Notes under the pieces: generated by a model | The model's input: only the letters and a program-made list of their open reading frames with translations | The model's database searches: none | What the model was told of the DNA's origin: nothing | Shown: piece after piece, positions 44,773-53,939 of the stretch | Layout: each line of letters starts with the position of its first letter | Position numbering within the stretch: the first letter of the stretch is position 1 | Translations under genes and position numbers: made by a program | From: Rhodobacteraceae bacterium D3-12 | GTDB taxonomy: Bacteria > Pseudomonadota > Alphaproteobacteria > Rhodobacterales > Rhodobacteraceae | Direction: 5' to 3' | DNA: 64,000 bases | Assembly (NCBI GenBank): GCA_025916135.1 | Contig: CP104793.1 | Coordinates: 3,881,001 to 3,945,000 of the forward strand

Positions 44773-46956
44773 TTACCTCAGCCGCAGGGCGTTGAGCGAC
44801 ACTGTAATCGAACTGGCCGACATGGCCAACGCCGCGATCAAAGGCGTGGCCAAACCGGCGACGGCCAAAGGCACGGCAATCACGTTATAAAGCGTCGCAA
44901 TGCGGAAATTCTCGCGAATGCGGCGGATCGCCGATCCGGCTGTGGTCAGCGCATCGGTGATCGGGCTCAGGTCTCCACCCAGCAGCACGATGTCGCTGGC
45001 GACCCTAGCGGCGTCAAGCGCGCTTGCCGGGGAAATCGACACATGCGCCGCCGCCAGCGCCGCGGTATCATTCAGCCCGTCTCCGACCATCAGCACCCGC
45101 TTGCCCTCGTCGGAGAGCGCTTGCACCCGTGAGGATTTGTCAGCGGGCAGCGCCTCGGCCAGCCAATGGGGAATGCCAAGCCGCTTGGCCATATCCTCGA
45201 CCGCGGCTGTGCTATCGCCCGACATGAGGTAGACCTCCTTGCCCGCCGCGATCAAACCTGCCACCGCCGCTTCGGCGCCATCGCGCAGCCTGTCGGTGAA
45301 CTCAAACGCCTGCGCCGGGGCATCCCCCACGCGCAGCCAGGCCGCCGTGCGCGCCAACGGCTGCGCCTCAAGCCAGCTTGCCCGGCCCAACCGGACCTCC
45401 TGCCCCTGCCACAGCCCCTTGGCGCCATAGCCCGGCACTTCGGTGATCTCGCTCACCTCGGCCGGGGTAAAGCCCGCGGCACGCGCCGCCGCCAAAAGCG
45501 AGACCGACAAAGGATGCGAGGAGCCCGCAGCCAGCGCCATTGCGATCCCGATATCGCGCGATGACATCTGGTCAAGGTTGATAACCTCCGGCGTGCCAGC
45601 GGTCAGCGTGCCCGTCTTGTCAAACACCACCGTATCGACCTGTGCCAAGCGCTCAAGCGCGGTGGAATGCTTGATCAACATCCCGCGCCGAAACAACCGC
45701 CCAGAGGCCGCCGTGGTGACCGCAGGCACCGCCAACCCCAACGCACAGGGGCAGGTGATGATCAGAACCGCCGCCGCGATGTTCAACGCGGTGCGCATAT
45801 CCCATGAGTAAAGATACCACCCGACAAACGCCAAAGCCGACAGGATATGAACCCCCGGCGCATAAAGCTTGGCCGCGCTGTCAGCCAGCGAGGTATAGCG
45901 CGAGCGGCCGCTTTCGGCGACAGCAACCAGATCGGCCATCCGATGCAGCGAGGTTTCGCGCCCCACCGCCGTGGCGCGGATCACCAGCGGCCCGGTCAAA
46001 TTGACCTCTCCCGCCGAGACAACGCCACCCGGCCCGCCAAACGCCGGCACGGTCTCTCCGGTCAGCAGCGAGCGGTCGATCTCCGACTGCCCCTCGACGA
46101 TCTCACCATCCACCGGCATCCGCCCACCGGGCCGCACCAGCACCAGATCGCCGACCGCGACCTCGGCCACCGGCACCTGTTTTTCTTCGCCATCCACCAT
46201 CAGCACCGCGCGCGGCACCTCCAGCGCGGCCAGCTCTTCGGCGGCTGAACGGGCAATCGCCCGCGTGCGATGATCCAGATAGCGCCCGGCCAAAAGGAAA
46301 AAGGTCAGCGCCAACGCTGCATCAAAATAGGCATGTTCACCCGATAGCGTCGTCTCCCAAAGGGACGTCGCCACCGCCAGCAGGATCGCCAAGGTGATCG
46401 GCACATCCATATTCAGCCGCCCTACCCGCAACGCAGCCCATGCATTGCGGAAAAACGGCTGCCCGGAAAAAGCAATCGTCGGCAGGGTGATCGCAGCAGA
46501 AATCCAATGGAACATGTCGCGCGTCGCATCCGCCGCACCGGACCAAACCGCCACGCTCAACAACATCACGTTCATCGAGGCGAAGCCAGCCACCGCCAGC
46601 CGCATCAACAATTCGCGCCCGGCCTTGTCGGTCTCGGTTGCGCTCAACGTGCCCGCGTCCAGCTCATGCGCCTCATAGCCGATCTCGTCCAACACTTTGA
46701 CCAAATCGGCGGGCATTACCTCGGGGTCGGCTTCGACTGTGGCGCGCTTCAGAGTCAGGTTCACCCGCGCGCTCTCAACCCCGGCGCCGCGGCCGTGGCC
46801 TTCTCGACCGCAACGATGCACGCCGAGCAATGAATGCCCGGCACGCTCAACGCGATGCGCACGTCTTTCTGTACTGCTTGCGCCGCAGCCCTCTGCCGCC
46901 GGAGCAACAGAACAGGCCGGACAGGCCGCAAGACCCGGACGCACCGTCACCGTCAT
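44773..46956 (-). CDS. ccoI: CcoI/FixI copper-translocating P-type ATPase (N-terminus disturbed by a compensated frameshift)
   Basis: A 727-residue P1B-ATPase. The copper motif TCPCALGLAVPAV (transmembrane), phosphorylation site VFDKTGTLTAG, actuator TGE (SLLTGETVPAF) and hinge MVGDGLNDTAALAAAHV are all intact. The N-terminal metal-binding domain reads as nonsense between residues 23 and 62. In the other frame the same DNA gives AAAQAVQKDVRIALSVPGIHCSACIVAVEKATAAAPG, containing the CxxC copper site. One extra G near 46,890 and one lost G near 46,788 would repair it. It delivers copper to cbb3 oxidase. Confidence 0.93.
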   Translation of the reverse strand: MTVTVRPGLAACPACSVAPAAEGCGASSTERRAHRVERAGHSLLGVHRCGREGHGRGAGVESARVNLTLKRATVEADPEVMPADLVKVLDEIGYEAHELDAGTLSATETDKAGRELLMRLAVAGFASMNVMLLSVAVWSGAADATRDMFHWISAAITLPTIAFSGQPFFRNAWAALRVGRLNMDVPITLAILLAVATSLWETTLSGEHAYFDAALALTFFLLAGRYLDHRTRAIARSAAEELAALEVPRAVLMVDGEEKQVPVAEVAVGDLVLVRPGGRMPVDGEIVEGQSEIDRSLLTGETVPAFGGPGGVVSAGEVNLTGPLVIRATAVGRETSLHRMADLVAVAESGRSRYTSLADSAAKLYAPGVHILSALAFVGWYLYSWDMRTALNIAAAVLIITCPCALGLAVPAVTTAASGRLFRRGMLIKHSTALERLAQVDTVVFDKTGTLTAGTPEVINLDQMSSRDIGIAMALAAGSSHPLSVSLLAAARAAGFTPAEVSEITEVPGYGAKGLWQGQEVRLGRASWLEAQPLARTAAWLRVGDAPAQAFEFTDRLRDGAEAAVAGLIAAGKEVYLMSGDSTAAVEDMAKRLGIPHWLAEALPADKSSRVQALSDEGKRVLMVGDGLNDTAALAAAHVSISPASALDAARVASDIVLLGGDLSPITDALTTAGSAIRRIRENFRIATLYNVIAVPLAVAGLATPLIAALAMSASSITVSLNALRLR

Positions 46957-46959
46957 GGC

Positions 46960-47430
46960 TTACCTCTGCACATGCATTTTGACCCGCTGGCGAAACTCCG
47001 TGCCGTCCTGCGCGATCGCCACCATGCGGATATCCCAATTGCCATCGCCAAGCGTCATCGGCGCGACATAGGCGGTGCCGTTGAACTTGAACTCCGGCGT
47101 GCGGTCGTCCTTGACCTGCGTCGGGCGGCCCAGAATGGCATCCAGCTCTTTGACCTCAACCGGCCCGTCGCTATCGGTGATCGACAACACAAGCTCCTGC
47201 CCCTGCAACTCGGCACTCACGGTCCAGCCAAGAGCAACCTGCGCCGCCTTGCGCTTGTTGAAATTCTGGCTGGCCACATAAGAGTTCTTGGCCTCCAACC
47301 CCGGAAAGGTCTTTACCGCGCTTACGGCAAGAACGAGGTTCACACCGATAATCACACCAAAGGCGGCGATAAACCCGATCAGCACATGCTTGCCGGTGAT
47401 TTCGCGTGGTGTCTTGGTGGTCTCACCCAT
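46960..47430 (-). CDS. ccoH: FixH/CcoH family protein
   Basis: A 156-residue membrane protein from ATG 47430, which overlaps the ccoG stop (TGATG). One transmembrane helix (GKHVLIGFIAAFGVIIGVNLVLAVSAV, about 14-40) precedes a periplasmic domain (GLEAKNSYVASQNFNKRKAAQ, GWTVSAELQGQ). FixH proteins assist cbb3 oxidase assembly and stability. It is 4 bases upstream of ccoI. ccoH overlaps the ccoG stop by one base. Confidence 0.92.
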   Translation of the reverse strand: MGETTKTPREITGKHVLIGFIAAFGVIIGVNLVLAVSAVKTFPGLEAKNSYVASQNFNKRKAAQVALGWTVSAELQGQELVLSITDSDGPVEVKELDAILGRPTQVKDDRTPEFKFNGTAYVAPMTLGDGNWDIRMVAIAQDGTEFRQRVKMHVQR

Positions 47431-48857
47431 CAATTCGCTCTCCCGTTAAAGATGGTGTCCTTATAGGCGCGCTCGCCACTGATAACATCTTCCACCCAAA
47501 AGCGGAAATCGACGCGCTCGCTTTCTGCCGGGGCCGACCCTTTCGGAGCCACCACATACACCCGCACCGGAAGCGCCGAATCCGGCGGCACCGTCACGCT
47601 GTCATAGATCTGTCCCTCAATCGACAGCTTCAGCGAAAGATCACCGGTGACGGACATGCGGAATGGCCGCTCTTCGCCATGCTTGTTGCGCAGCTTGACC
47701 TCATAGACGTTGCGGATCGATCCGTCCGACAGCGCGACAAACGTCGGGTTGCGTACCGGCGCGACGGTCATGTCAATTTCGGCACGGATGAACAACGCCA
47801 CCACAAGACCGATCCCCACCAGCGACCACAAAGCCGTGTAAAGCATGGTGCGCGGGCGGAACACATGCTTCCAGATGTTCTTGGCTTTGCCGCCCTCGCG
47901 CTCGGCTTTTTCATCGGTGAAGGCCATGTAATCAATCAAGCCGCGCGGCTTGCCGATCTTGGCCATCGTGTCATCACAGGCGTCGATGCACAGCGCACAG
48001 GTGATACATTCCAACTGCTGCCCGTCGCGGATGTCGATCCCCACGGGGCAGACATTGACGCAGGCCATACAGTCGATGCAATCGCCCTGCTCGGGATCCA
48101 GCTGACCTTTCTTAAGCTTGCCGCGTGGCTCTCCGCGCCACTCGCGATAGGCCACCACAAGGGTGTCCTCATCCATCATCGCGGCCTGAATCCGCGGCCA
48201 TGGGCAGGCATAAATGCAAATCTGCTCGCGCGCGATCCCACCAAAGAAGAACGTCGTCGCCGTCAGGATCGCAATGGTCGTATAGGCAACCGGATGCGCA
48301 TTCAGCGTCACAAGATCCCGCGCCAGCGTCGGTGCATCGGCAAAGTAAAACACCCACGCCCCACCCGTGGCCAGCGCGATCAAAACCCACGCGCCCCATT
48401 TGGTCATCCGCAATCGGGCCTTGCGAAAATCCCATTTCTTTTGTCGGTGCAGGCGCAGCCGCGCGTTGCGGTCGCCTTCGATCCAACGCTCGACAAGGAT
48501 GAACAGATCGGTCCACACCGTCTGCGGACAGGCATAGCCACACCACACCCGGCCTAGCGCCGATGTGAACAGGAAAAGCCCCAGCCCCGCCATCACCAAC
48601 AACCCGGCGATGAAGTAAAACTCATGCGGCCAGATTTCGATCCAGAAGAAGTAAAACCTCCGGTTCGCAAGGTCGATCAACACCGCCTGATCCGGCAGGC
48701 TCGGCCCCCGGTCCCAACGGATGAATGGCGTCAGGTAATAAATCCCCAACGTCACGGCCATAATGACCCATTTCAGGTTTCGGAACTTGCCATAGACCTT
48801 CTTGGGAAAGACTGGCTCGTGCGCAGCGTAAAGCTGCTCTGGTTCGGCTTGGGACAA
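47430..48857 (-). CDS. ccoG: CcoG/FixG/RdxA, iron-sulfur membrane protein for cbb3 assembly
   Basis: About 475 residues with several transmembrane helices (WVIMAVTLGIYYLTPFIRW; FYFIAGLLVMAGLGLFLF) and two 4Fe-4S clusters (CIDCMACVNVCPVGID; CITCALCIDACDDTMAKI). CcoG acts as a copper reductase/assembly factor for cbb3 oxidase. The open frame reaches ATG 48935. I prefer TTG 48857 (MSQAEPEQLYAAHEPVFP, with GGGGTG nearby) because a near-perfect FNR box at 48925-48938 would otherwise overlap the start codon. ATG 48935 is the alternative, adding 26 residues. Confidence 0.9.
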   Translation of the reverse strand: MSQAEPEQLYAAHEPVFPKKVYGKFRNLKWVIMAVTLGIYYLTPFIRWDRGPSLPDQAVLIDLANRRFYFFWIEIWPHEFYFIAGLLVMAGLGLFLFTSALGRVWCGYACPQTVWTDLFILVERWIEGDRNARLRLHRQKKWDFRKARLRMTKWGAWVLIALATGGAWVFYFADAPTLARDLVTLNAHPVAYTTIAILTATTFFFGGIAREQICIYACPWPRIQAAMMDEDTLVVAYREWRGEPRGKLKKGQLDPEQGDCIDCMACVNVCPVGIDIRDGQQLECITCALCIDACDDTMAKIGKPRGLIDYMAFTDEKAEREGGKAKNIWKHVFRPRTMLYTALWSLVGIGLVVALFIRAEIDMTVAPVRNPTFVALSDGSIRNVYEVKLRNKHGEERPFRMSVTGDLSLKLSIEGQIYDSVTVPPDSALPVRVYVVAPKGSAPAESERVDFRFWVEDVISGERAYKDTIFNGRAN

Positions 48858-48924
48858 GGAATCACCCCGGCTATTTGCATTCGGTTTGTGTGCTTCGTTC
48901 TCACAGGTTGGCAGGCTGACGACA

Positions 48925-48938
48925 TTGACCTGCATCAA
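48925..48938 (-). promoter_or_regulatory. FNR-type box upstream of ccoG
   Basis: The minus strand reads TTGATGCAGGTCAA, matching TTGAT-N4-ATCAA with one mismatch. Placed 70 bases before TTG 48857, it would position an FnrL-activated promoter for ccoGHIS. Confidence 0.7.
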
Positions 48939-48988
48939 ATTCTATATCTTTGGCACATCAATTAATCTGGGTCGCCCGCCGGCAAATG

Positions 48989-49876
48989 TCACGCCCCGTG
49001 CGGCGCGGTCTTTTGTCGCCTCAGCCAGCGGATCACCGTCTTGACCGTCGCGCGCTGCACGCCGGGGCGCGTCACGATGAAGTAATGCTTGTCCAGAGGG
49101 TCTTGGAACAGCACCCGCAACCGCCCCGCGATGATCTCGTCCTCGACAAATGGCCGCGCGAGGATGGCCACCCCCTGCCCCGCCCGCGCCGCCTCCAGCA
49201 TCAAATGACCGGGCAGCGCGGTCACCCCGCGCTCCAACGCCTTTTCCACCCCGTTCTGCGCCAGCCACCGGGTGGATTCGTTAAACCCCGTCTCATGCAG
49301 CCACGGAAACCGGGTCAGCTCCTCGGGCCCCGAAATCTCGCCATCCCCGACAAGCGAACGCGCCGCCGCCACCACGATCGGTGCCGCCATCAACGGCTCC
49401 ACCTCCAGCCCGGCCCAATCGCCCAGCCCGTGACGAATGGCAATGTCCAGCGCGCCCGCTTGCAGCGACCTGACCTCGGGGCTTGCGTCAATCATCAGGT
49501 TGACCTCCGGGTGACGCGCCCGCAAATCCGCCAGCCGCGGCATCAGCCACGCCGACGCGAATGTAGGCGAGGCCGAAATCTGCACCGGCCGCGCCGCGTC
49601 TTCGCCGGTCAGCTCGCTGATCGCCTGCGCGATGGTGCCAAACCCCTGCTCCAGCGCCTGCGCCAGCCTGTGCCCCTCAGGCGTCAGCACATTGCGCCGC
49701 CCCGCACGATCGACCAGCGGTATGCCCAGCCGCTCCTCCAGCGCGCGCAACTGCTGGCTGACGGCCGCATGGGTCACATTCAACCGCCCGCCCGCCGTGG
49801 TCAGATTGCCCGCCTCGGCAAAGGCGGCAAAGGCGCGCAGCGCGGCCAGAGGGGGCAATCGGCTCCAATCAATCAT
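48989..49876 (-). CDS. LysR-family regulator, GcvA type
   Basis: A 295-residue LysR protein starting MIDWSRLPPLAALRAFAAFAEAG. The recognition region is TTAGGRLNVTHAAVSQQLRALEERLGIPLV (about 25-55). The effector-binding domain contains ISASPTFASAWLMPRLADL, usual for the GcvA/AmpR subgroup (amino acid or cell-wall sensing). It sits between ccoP and ccoG. Its start abuts an inverted repeat that separates it from a small divergent ORF at 49975, its likely target. Confidence 0.9.
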   Translation of the reverse strand: MIDWSRLPPLAALRAFAAFAEAGNLTTAGGRLNVTHAAVSQQLRALEERLGIPLVDRAGRRNVLTPEGHRLAQALEQGFGTIAQAISELTGEDAARPVQISASPTFASAWLMPRLADLRARHPEVNLMIDASPEVRSLQAGALDIAIRHGLGDWAGLEVEPLMAAPIVVAAARSLVGDGEISGPEELTRFPWLHETGFNESTRWLAQNGVEKALERGVTALPGHLMLEAARAGQGVAILARPFVEDEIIAGRLRVLFQDPLDKHYFIVTRPGVQRATVKTVIRWLRRQKTAPHGA

Positions 49877-49893
49877 TGTAAGTTAAGCTTACA
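49877..49893. promoter_or_regulatory. LysR-type operator, inverted repeat
   Basis: TGTAAG-TTAAG-CTTACA is a perfect interrupted palindrome with a T-N11-A core. It directly touches the start codon of the LysR gene (ATG at 49876) and lies 80 bases upstream of the divergent small ORF. It probably serves autoregulation. Confidence 0.65.
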
Positions 49894-49974
49894 TATGGAC
49901 ATGCGGTTTGACTCACGGGTTTGGGCGTCTTGGCGCATGATAACAGGCATACCCTCAACCCGAAAGGTAAAGCC

Positions 49975-50112
49975 ATGCTTTCAATTTTCGCCGACGCATT
50001 TCTGACCGCCACCCGCCAGTCTCCGCATGTCAAACCGCGTTGGGATGCACCCGCACACTGGCGTCGCCCCGAACCCGAACCCCGCACTGAAAGGAACCCC
50101 CGCCATGATTGA
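49975..50112 (+). CDS. Small ORF divergent from the LysR gene
   Basis: ATG 49975 with GAAAGG about 8 bases upstream opens a 45-residue peptide, MLSIFADAFLTATRQSPHVK, continuing Arg/Pro-rich (HWRRPEPEPRTERNP). Size, its ribosome-binding site and its position opposite a LysR gene with a shared operator suggest a real small protein, as often seen for GcvA-type LysR neighbours. No family could be assigned. Confidence 0.45.
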   Translation: MLSIFADAFLTATRQSPHVKPRWDAPAHWRRPEPEPRTERNPRHD

Positions 50113-50175
50113 TCCCGTCGTCTTCCACCCGAAACTCTGGCACCAATTGCAACGCCCCTTCCCCCTGACACGACA

Positions 50176-50198
50176 AAGCCCGCCAAAACGGCGGGCTT
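50176..50198. terminator. Hairpin after the small ORF, possible bidirectional terminator
   Basis: AAGCCCGCC (50176-50184) pairs with GGCGGGCTT (50190-50198). On the minus strand it is followed by TGTCGT, on the plus strand by GACGG. It ends the small transcript from 49975 and perhaps that from ccoP. Confidence 0.5.
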
Positions 50199-50280
50199 GA
50201 CGGAACCTCTCGGTTCTAGGAGAAAGTTGGCACCGGCCTTCCAGGAAACGCGCGAACAGGACGGAAGAACCGGTGCCGTA

Positions 50281-50303
50281 TCCGGGGGGCTCGCGCCCCC
50301 CGG
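50281..50303 (-). terminator. Strong GC hairpin just after ccoP
   Basis: TCCGGGGGG and CCCCCCGGA arms (50281-50289 and 50295-50303) form a very stable stem 9 bases beyond the ccoP stop (50312) on the minus strand. It lacks a T-run, so it may mainly protect the 3' end of the cco transcript. Confidence 0.55.
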
Positions 50304-50311
50304 AATTCGTT

Positions 50312-51181
50312 TTATTCACCACCTCCAAGCTGGTGAACATAAGTGGCCACGGCGCGGATCTCCGCTTCGGACAGGCGCGTGTTCCAGTTCGGCATCACGC
50401 CGTAACGGGAGTTCACAACCGTCTCTTTGATGGCGCCGTAATCACCACCATAAAGCCAGATCGCATCGGCAAGGTTGGGTGCACCCTGCTCGCGGTCGCC
50501 GGTGCCGTCTTCCATGTGGCACGACGCACAGTTCTCCTCGAACACCACCGCGCCTTCGGTCACCATGCCCGCATCCTGCGGCGTACCGCTCAGCGACATG
50601 ACATAGTTAACGACCTGCTCGATCTGCTGCGGCTCCAAAAGCTCATCCCGCCCAAATGCAGGCATCTCAGAGTAGCGCGTATCGTCGTGATCCGGGCTGC
50701 GGATACCATAGGTCAGCGTCGTGTGGATCGCTTCCATGTCACCCCCCCAAAGCCAATCATCGTCTTGCAGGTTGGGATAGCCAACGGCCCCCGCCGCACC
50801 CGATCCGTGGCACTGTGCGCACCACGTCTTGAACACAGCAGCCCCCGCCGACACGGCATAGCCCTTAAGCTCGGCGTTGCCATTGATCGAGGCAAGCTCA
50901 ACCGAGGCGAGCTTGTCGTTCATCGGAGCGTTCTTCTCTTCCGCAGTCTTGATCTCTGCGGCCACATCGGCCCGCGTGGACCAGCCCAGAACACCCGCCG
51001 TTGCGCCTTTGATCCCCGGCCATGCCGGATAGGCAACGGTATAGGCGATCGCCCAAATGATCGTGGCGTAAAAGGTCCACAACCACCACCGCGGCAGCGG
51101 GTTGTTGAACTCTTCGATCCCGTCCCAGCTGTGGCCCGTGGTATCCGGGTCTTGGGGAGTTTGTTTAGGTTTCTTTGCCAT
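50312..51181 (-). CDS. ccoP: CcoP, dihaem cytochrome c subunit of cbb3 oxidase
   Basis: A 289-residue subunit. Residues 1-60 hold the FixP N-terminal domain with one helix ([26 protein letters not shown]). Two CxxCH haem sites follow, [11 protein letters not shown] (about 128) and [11 protein letters not shown] (about 220). The C-terminal domain repeats the cytochrome fold (LWGGD, LYGGDYG). It passes electrons from cytochrome c to CcoO/CcoN in the inner membrane. It is the last gene of the ccoNOQP operon, 3 bases after ccoQ. Confidence 0.96.
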   Translation of the reverse strand: MAKKPKQTPQDPDTTGHSWDGIEEFNNPLPRWWLWTFYATIIWAIAYTVAYPAWPGIKGATAGVLGWSTRADVAAEIKTAEEKNAPMNDKLASVELASINGNAELKGYAVSAGAAVFKTWCAQCHGSGAAGAVGYPNLQDDDWLWGGDMEAIHTTLTYGIRSPDHDDTRYSEMPAFGRDELLEPQQIEQVVNYVMSLSGTPQDAGMVTEGAVVFEENCASCHMEDGTGDREQGAPNLADAIWLYGGDYGAIKETVVNSRYGVMPNWNTRLSEAEIRAVATYVHQLGGGE

Positions 51182-51184
51182 GTC

Positions 51185-51376
51185 TTAGGCCTCCTTCTCG
51201 CCCTTGGCGGGCGCGGGCTTGTCTTCGTTCCGAAACGGAATGTTTGCCACGTCGCGATAGGTCTTCGTGCTTCCCGGTCGGAACAGAACCCAAAGGACCA
51301 TCACGACAAAAAAGGTGAAGAGAGCAAGCAACATCCAGCTGTCGGCGAACTCACGCAAAAGGGAATAGGTTTCCAT
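51185..51376 (-). CDS. ccoQ: CcoQ, small cbb3 oxidase subunit
   Basis: A 63-residue protein, METYSLLREFADSWMLLALF, with one transmembrane helix (about 13-32) and the basic, Pro-rich tail YRDVANIPFRNEDKPAPAKG. Size, single helix and position between ccoO and ccoP identify it. It stabilises the complex. Confidence 0.93.
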   Translation of the reverse strand: METYSLLREFADSWMLLALFTFFVVMVLWVLFRPGSTKTYRDVANIPFRNEDKPAPAKGEKEA

Positions 51377-51388
51377 CTCTATGCCCCC

Positions 51389-52117
51389 CTACCGGCTCGC
51401 GTCGGGGGTGAAGGTCGTGAAATCAACCAACGTGCCCAACATCTGAAGATAAGCGACCAGCGCATCCATTTCCGAGATCCCGGGCCGCCCGTCAAAGTTG
51501 CGCACCTGAACCTTTTCGCCATACCGCTCCAACAGCCCGTCATAGTCACTGTCCGGGTCGCTCTGAGCGCGGAAATCCGCCTTGGCATTCGCAATCATTT
51601 CCTCGCTGTAAGGCACACCAACAAACTTGTGGGTCGCCAAAAGCTCATCGACATAATTGCCTTCGATCAGCTTGTTTTCGAGGAACGCATACTTCGGCAT
51701 CACCGATTCCGGCACCACCGATTGCGGATCGCGAAGGTGGTCCACATGCCACTCATCCGAATAGCGGCCACCAACGCGGGCCAAATCCGGCCCGGTCCGC
51801 TTGGATCCCCACTGGAACGGATGGTCATACTGTGACTCCGCCGCCAGCGAATAGTGGCCATAGCGCTCGACCTCGTCCCGCATGGGGCGGATCATCTGGC
51901 TGTGACAGACATAGCACCCTTCGCGGATATAGATGTCACGCCCGGTCAACTCGAGCGGGGTGTAGGGGCGCATGCCGTCCACATCCTCGATCGTGTTTTC
52001 CAACCAGAACAGCGGTGCGATCTGCACCATCCCACCAATCGTCACCACCAAAAGGGCAAAGACCGCGAGCAAGGTTACGTTTCTTTCAAGGACTGCGTGT
52101 TTGTCGAGAATAGACAT
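51389..52117 (-). CDS. ccoO: CcoO, monohaem cytochrome c subunit of cbb3 oxidase
   Basis: A 242-residue subunit with an N-terminal anchor helix ([24 protein letters not shown], about 13-36) and a single haem site, [13 protein letters not shown] (about 65-77). Also present are [26 protein letters not shown] and [12 protein letters not shown]. It relays electrons to the CcoN active site. It follows ccoN with a 14-base gap in the same operon. Confidence 0.97.
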   Translation of the reverse strand: MSILDKHAVLERNVTLLAVFALLVVTIGGMVQIAPLFWLENTIEDVDGMRPYTPLELTGRDIYIREGCYVCHSQMIRPMRDEVERYGHYSLAAESQYDHPFQWGSKRTGPDLARVGGRYSDEWHVDHLRDPQSVVPESVMPKYAFLENKLIEGNYVDELLATHKFVGVPYSEEMIANAKADFRAQSDPDSDYDGLLERYGEKVQVRNFDGRPGISEMDALVAYLQMLGTLVDFTTFTPDASR

Positions 52118-52131
52118 GTCTCCGGCCCTCC

Positions 52132-53736
52132 TTATTCAGCCGGGACTGCGCTGTTGTCGGCCGCAACGGCCGGCGAACGCTTCACAGTCATCCAGAGGTT
52201 ATAACACATGATGATCGCTCCACCGAGGAACAGAACACCGCCCAGGCCGCGCACGACATACATCGGGAACTTCGCAGCAACCGTGTCCGCGAACGAGTTC
52301 ACAAGGAAACCGTTTGCATCCACTTCACGCCACATCAGGCCTTCCATGATCCCCGTGACCCACATCGAGGCCGCATAGAGAATGATGCCAATCGTGGCGA
52401 GCCAGAAGTGCCAGCTCACAAGCGAGAGACTATAGAGCCGCTCCTTGTTCCACAGTTTCGGCACAAGGAAGTAGAGCGCCCCAAAGGTGATCATACCGTT
52501 CCAGCCCAAAGCGCCGGAATGCACGTGACCAATGGTCCAGTCGGTATAGTGGCTCAGGCTGTTGACCGCGCGGATCGACATCATCGGCCCTTCAAAGGTG
52601 GACATGCCGTAAAAGCCGATCGAGATCACCATCATCCGAATGATCGGATCGGTGCGCAGCTTGTCCCATGCCCCACTCAGGGTCATCAGACCGTTGATCA
52701 TCCCACCCCAGCTCGGCATCCACAGCACGATCGAGAACACCATGCCAAGGGTCGATGCCCAATCCGGCAGAGCGGTGTAATGCAAGTGGTGCGGACCGGC
52801 CCAGATATAAAGGAAGATCAGCGCCCAGAAGTGGATGATCGACAGTTTATAGCTGAACACAGGGCGCTCGGCCTGCTTGGGCACAAAGTAGTACATCATC
52901 CCAAGGAAACCAGCCGTCAGGAAGAAGCCCACGGCGTTGTGGCCATACCACCACTGCGTCATGGCATCCTGCACACCGCTGAACACCTGCACCGACTTGG
53001 ATCCCCAAATCGACACGGGAATGCTCAGGTTGTTCACAATATGAAGCATCGCAACGGTCAGGATAAAGGACAGATAGAACCAGTTCGCGACATAGATATG
53101 CGGCTCCTTACGCTTCATCAGCGTCCCGGCAAAAACCAGCAGGTAAGCAACCCAGACGATGGTCAGCCACCAGTCAACATACCATTCCGGCTCCGCGTAT
53201 TCTTTTGATTGGGTGGCCCCGAACAGGTAACCGGTCGCCGCCAGCAAAATGAAAAGCTGATAACCCCAGAACACGAACCAAACCAGGTCCCCGCCCCAAA
53301 GCCGTGCCGCGCTTGTCCGCTGCACCACATAAAGCGATGTGGTAATAAGCGCGGTGCCGCCGAACGCGAAAATCACGGCGCTGGTGTGCAGCGGCCGCAA
53401 ACGCCCGAAGTTGGCAAATCCTTGCGCCCACTCAAAGTTGAGCCCCGGAAACGCCAGCTGAAACGCGATTGTCACGCCGACCAAAAAGCCGACAACGCCC
53501 CAGAACGCCGTAAGCGCCACGCCAAGACGGATTGGACCGTCCATATATTCGCCCGACACATCGACCACTTTCACCGGATCTCCGGTGCGGCGCAGCGTCC
53601 AGATGAAAAACACAAAGGCGACAAGCGCCACTTCCAGTGCATTCACCATGTAAGCCACGTCACGCGCATAAGAGGCCGCGATCAACGCCAAAAGCGTGAT
53701 CAGGCCAAACACGATCAGCTTGATGTAGTTACCCAT
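52132..53736 (-). CDS. ccoN: CcoN, catalytic subunit of cbb3-type cytochrome oxidase
   Basis: A 534-residue membrane protein starting [22 protein letters not shown] (ATG 53736, AAGGGA upstream; the longer frame to 53799 lacks a ribosome site). It has about 12-14 transmembrane helices. Haem and copper ligand segments are visible: [55 protein letters not shown] and [12 protein letters not shown]-like [14 protein letters not shown]. It reduces O2 to water with high affinity and pumps protons. It is controlled by FNR boxes upstream. Confidence 0.97.
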   Translation of the reverse strand: MGNYIKLIVFGLITLLALIAASYARDVAYMVNALEVALVAFVFFIWTLRRTGDPVKVVDVSGEYMDGPIRLGVALTAFWGVVGFLVGVTIAFQLAFPGLNFEWAQGFANFGRLRPLHTSAVIFAFGGTALITTSLYVVQRTSAARLWGGDLVWFVFWGYQLFILLAATGYLFGATQSKEYAEPEWYVDWWLTIVWVAYLLVFAGTLMKRKEPHIYVANWFYLSFILTVAMLHIVNNLSIPVSIWGSKSVQVFSGVQDAMTQWWYGHNAVGFFLTAGFLGMMYYFVPKQAERPVFSYKLSIIHFWALIFLYIWAGPHHLHYTALPDWASTLGMVFSIVLWMPSWGGMINGLMTLSGAWDKLRTDPIIRMMVISIGFYGMSTFEGPMMSIRAVNSLSHYTDWTIGHVHSGALGWNGMITFGALYFLVPKLWNKERLYSLSLVSWHFWLATIGIILYAASMWVTGIMEGLMWREVDANGFLVNSFADTVAAKFPMYVVRGLGGVLFLGGAIIMCYNLWMTVKRSPAVAADNSAVPAE

Positions 53737-53829
53737 TTTTTGTCCCTTCGTCCTGACCCACGCGATTCGGTTTCCCGCGCAGGGTAATTTGACTGGCATT
53801 GTAATGGTCGCACTGACCGCGTGACCGCT

Positions 53830-53843
53830 TTGATCTGCATCAA
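53830..53843. promoter_or_regulatory. Perfect FNR box between ccoN and uspA
   Basis: TTGATCTGCATCAA matches the FNR consensus TTGAT-N4-ATCAA exactly, centred about 100 bases before ccoN (minus) and 103 before uspA (plus). It probably binds FnrL and activates ccoNOQP under low oxygen. Confidence 0.85.
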
Positions 53844-53861
53844 GAAAAACGCACTGATTTT

Positions 53862-53875
53862 CTGATACGCATCAA
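53862..53875. promoter_or_regulatory. Second FNR-like box, near uspA
   Basis: CTGATACGCATCAA has one mismatch to the FNR consensus. Centred 71 bases upstream of the uspA ATG at 53940, it fits an FnrL-dependent promoter for that gene. Confidence 0.7.
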
Positions 53876-53939
53876 AGTAACAGTTTGAATGCCCAGATTA
53901 TCATCTGTTTGAAATAATCCAACGCCAGAGGGAAAAACA

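Noticed and set aside
50105-50200. 31-residue ORF (MIDPVVFHPKLWHQ...) overlapping the small ORF at 49975
   Set aside because: Its last codons are the terminator stem, and it is too short to support beyond having a nearby GGAA; recorded only as a possibility.
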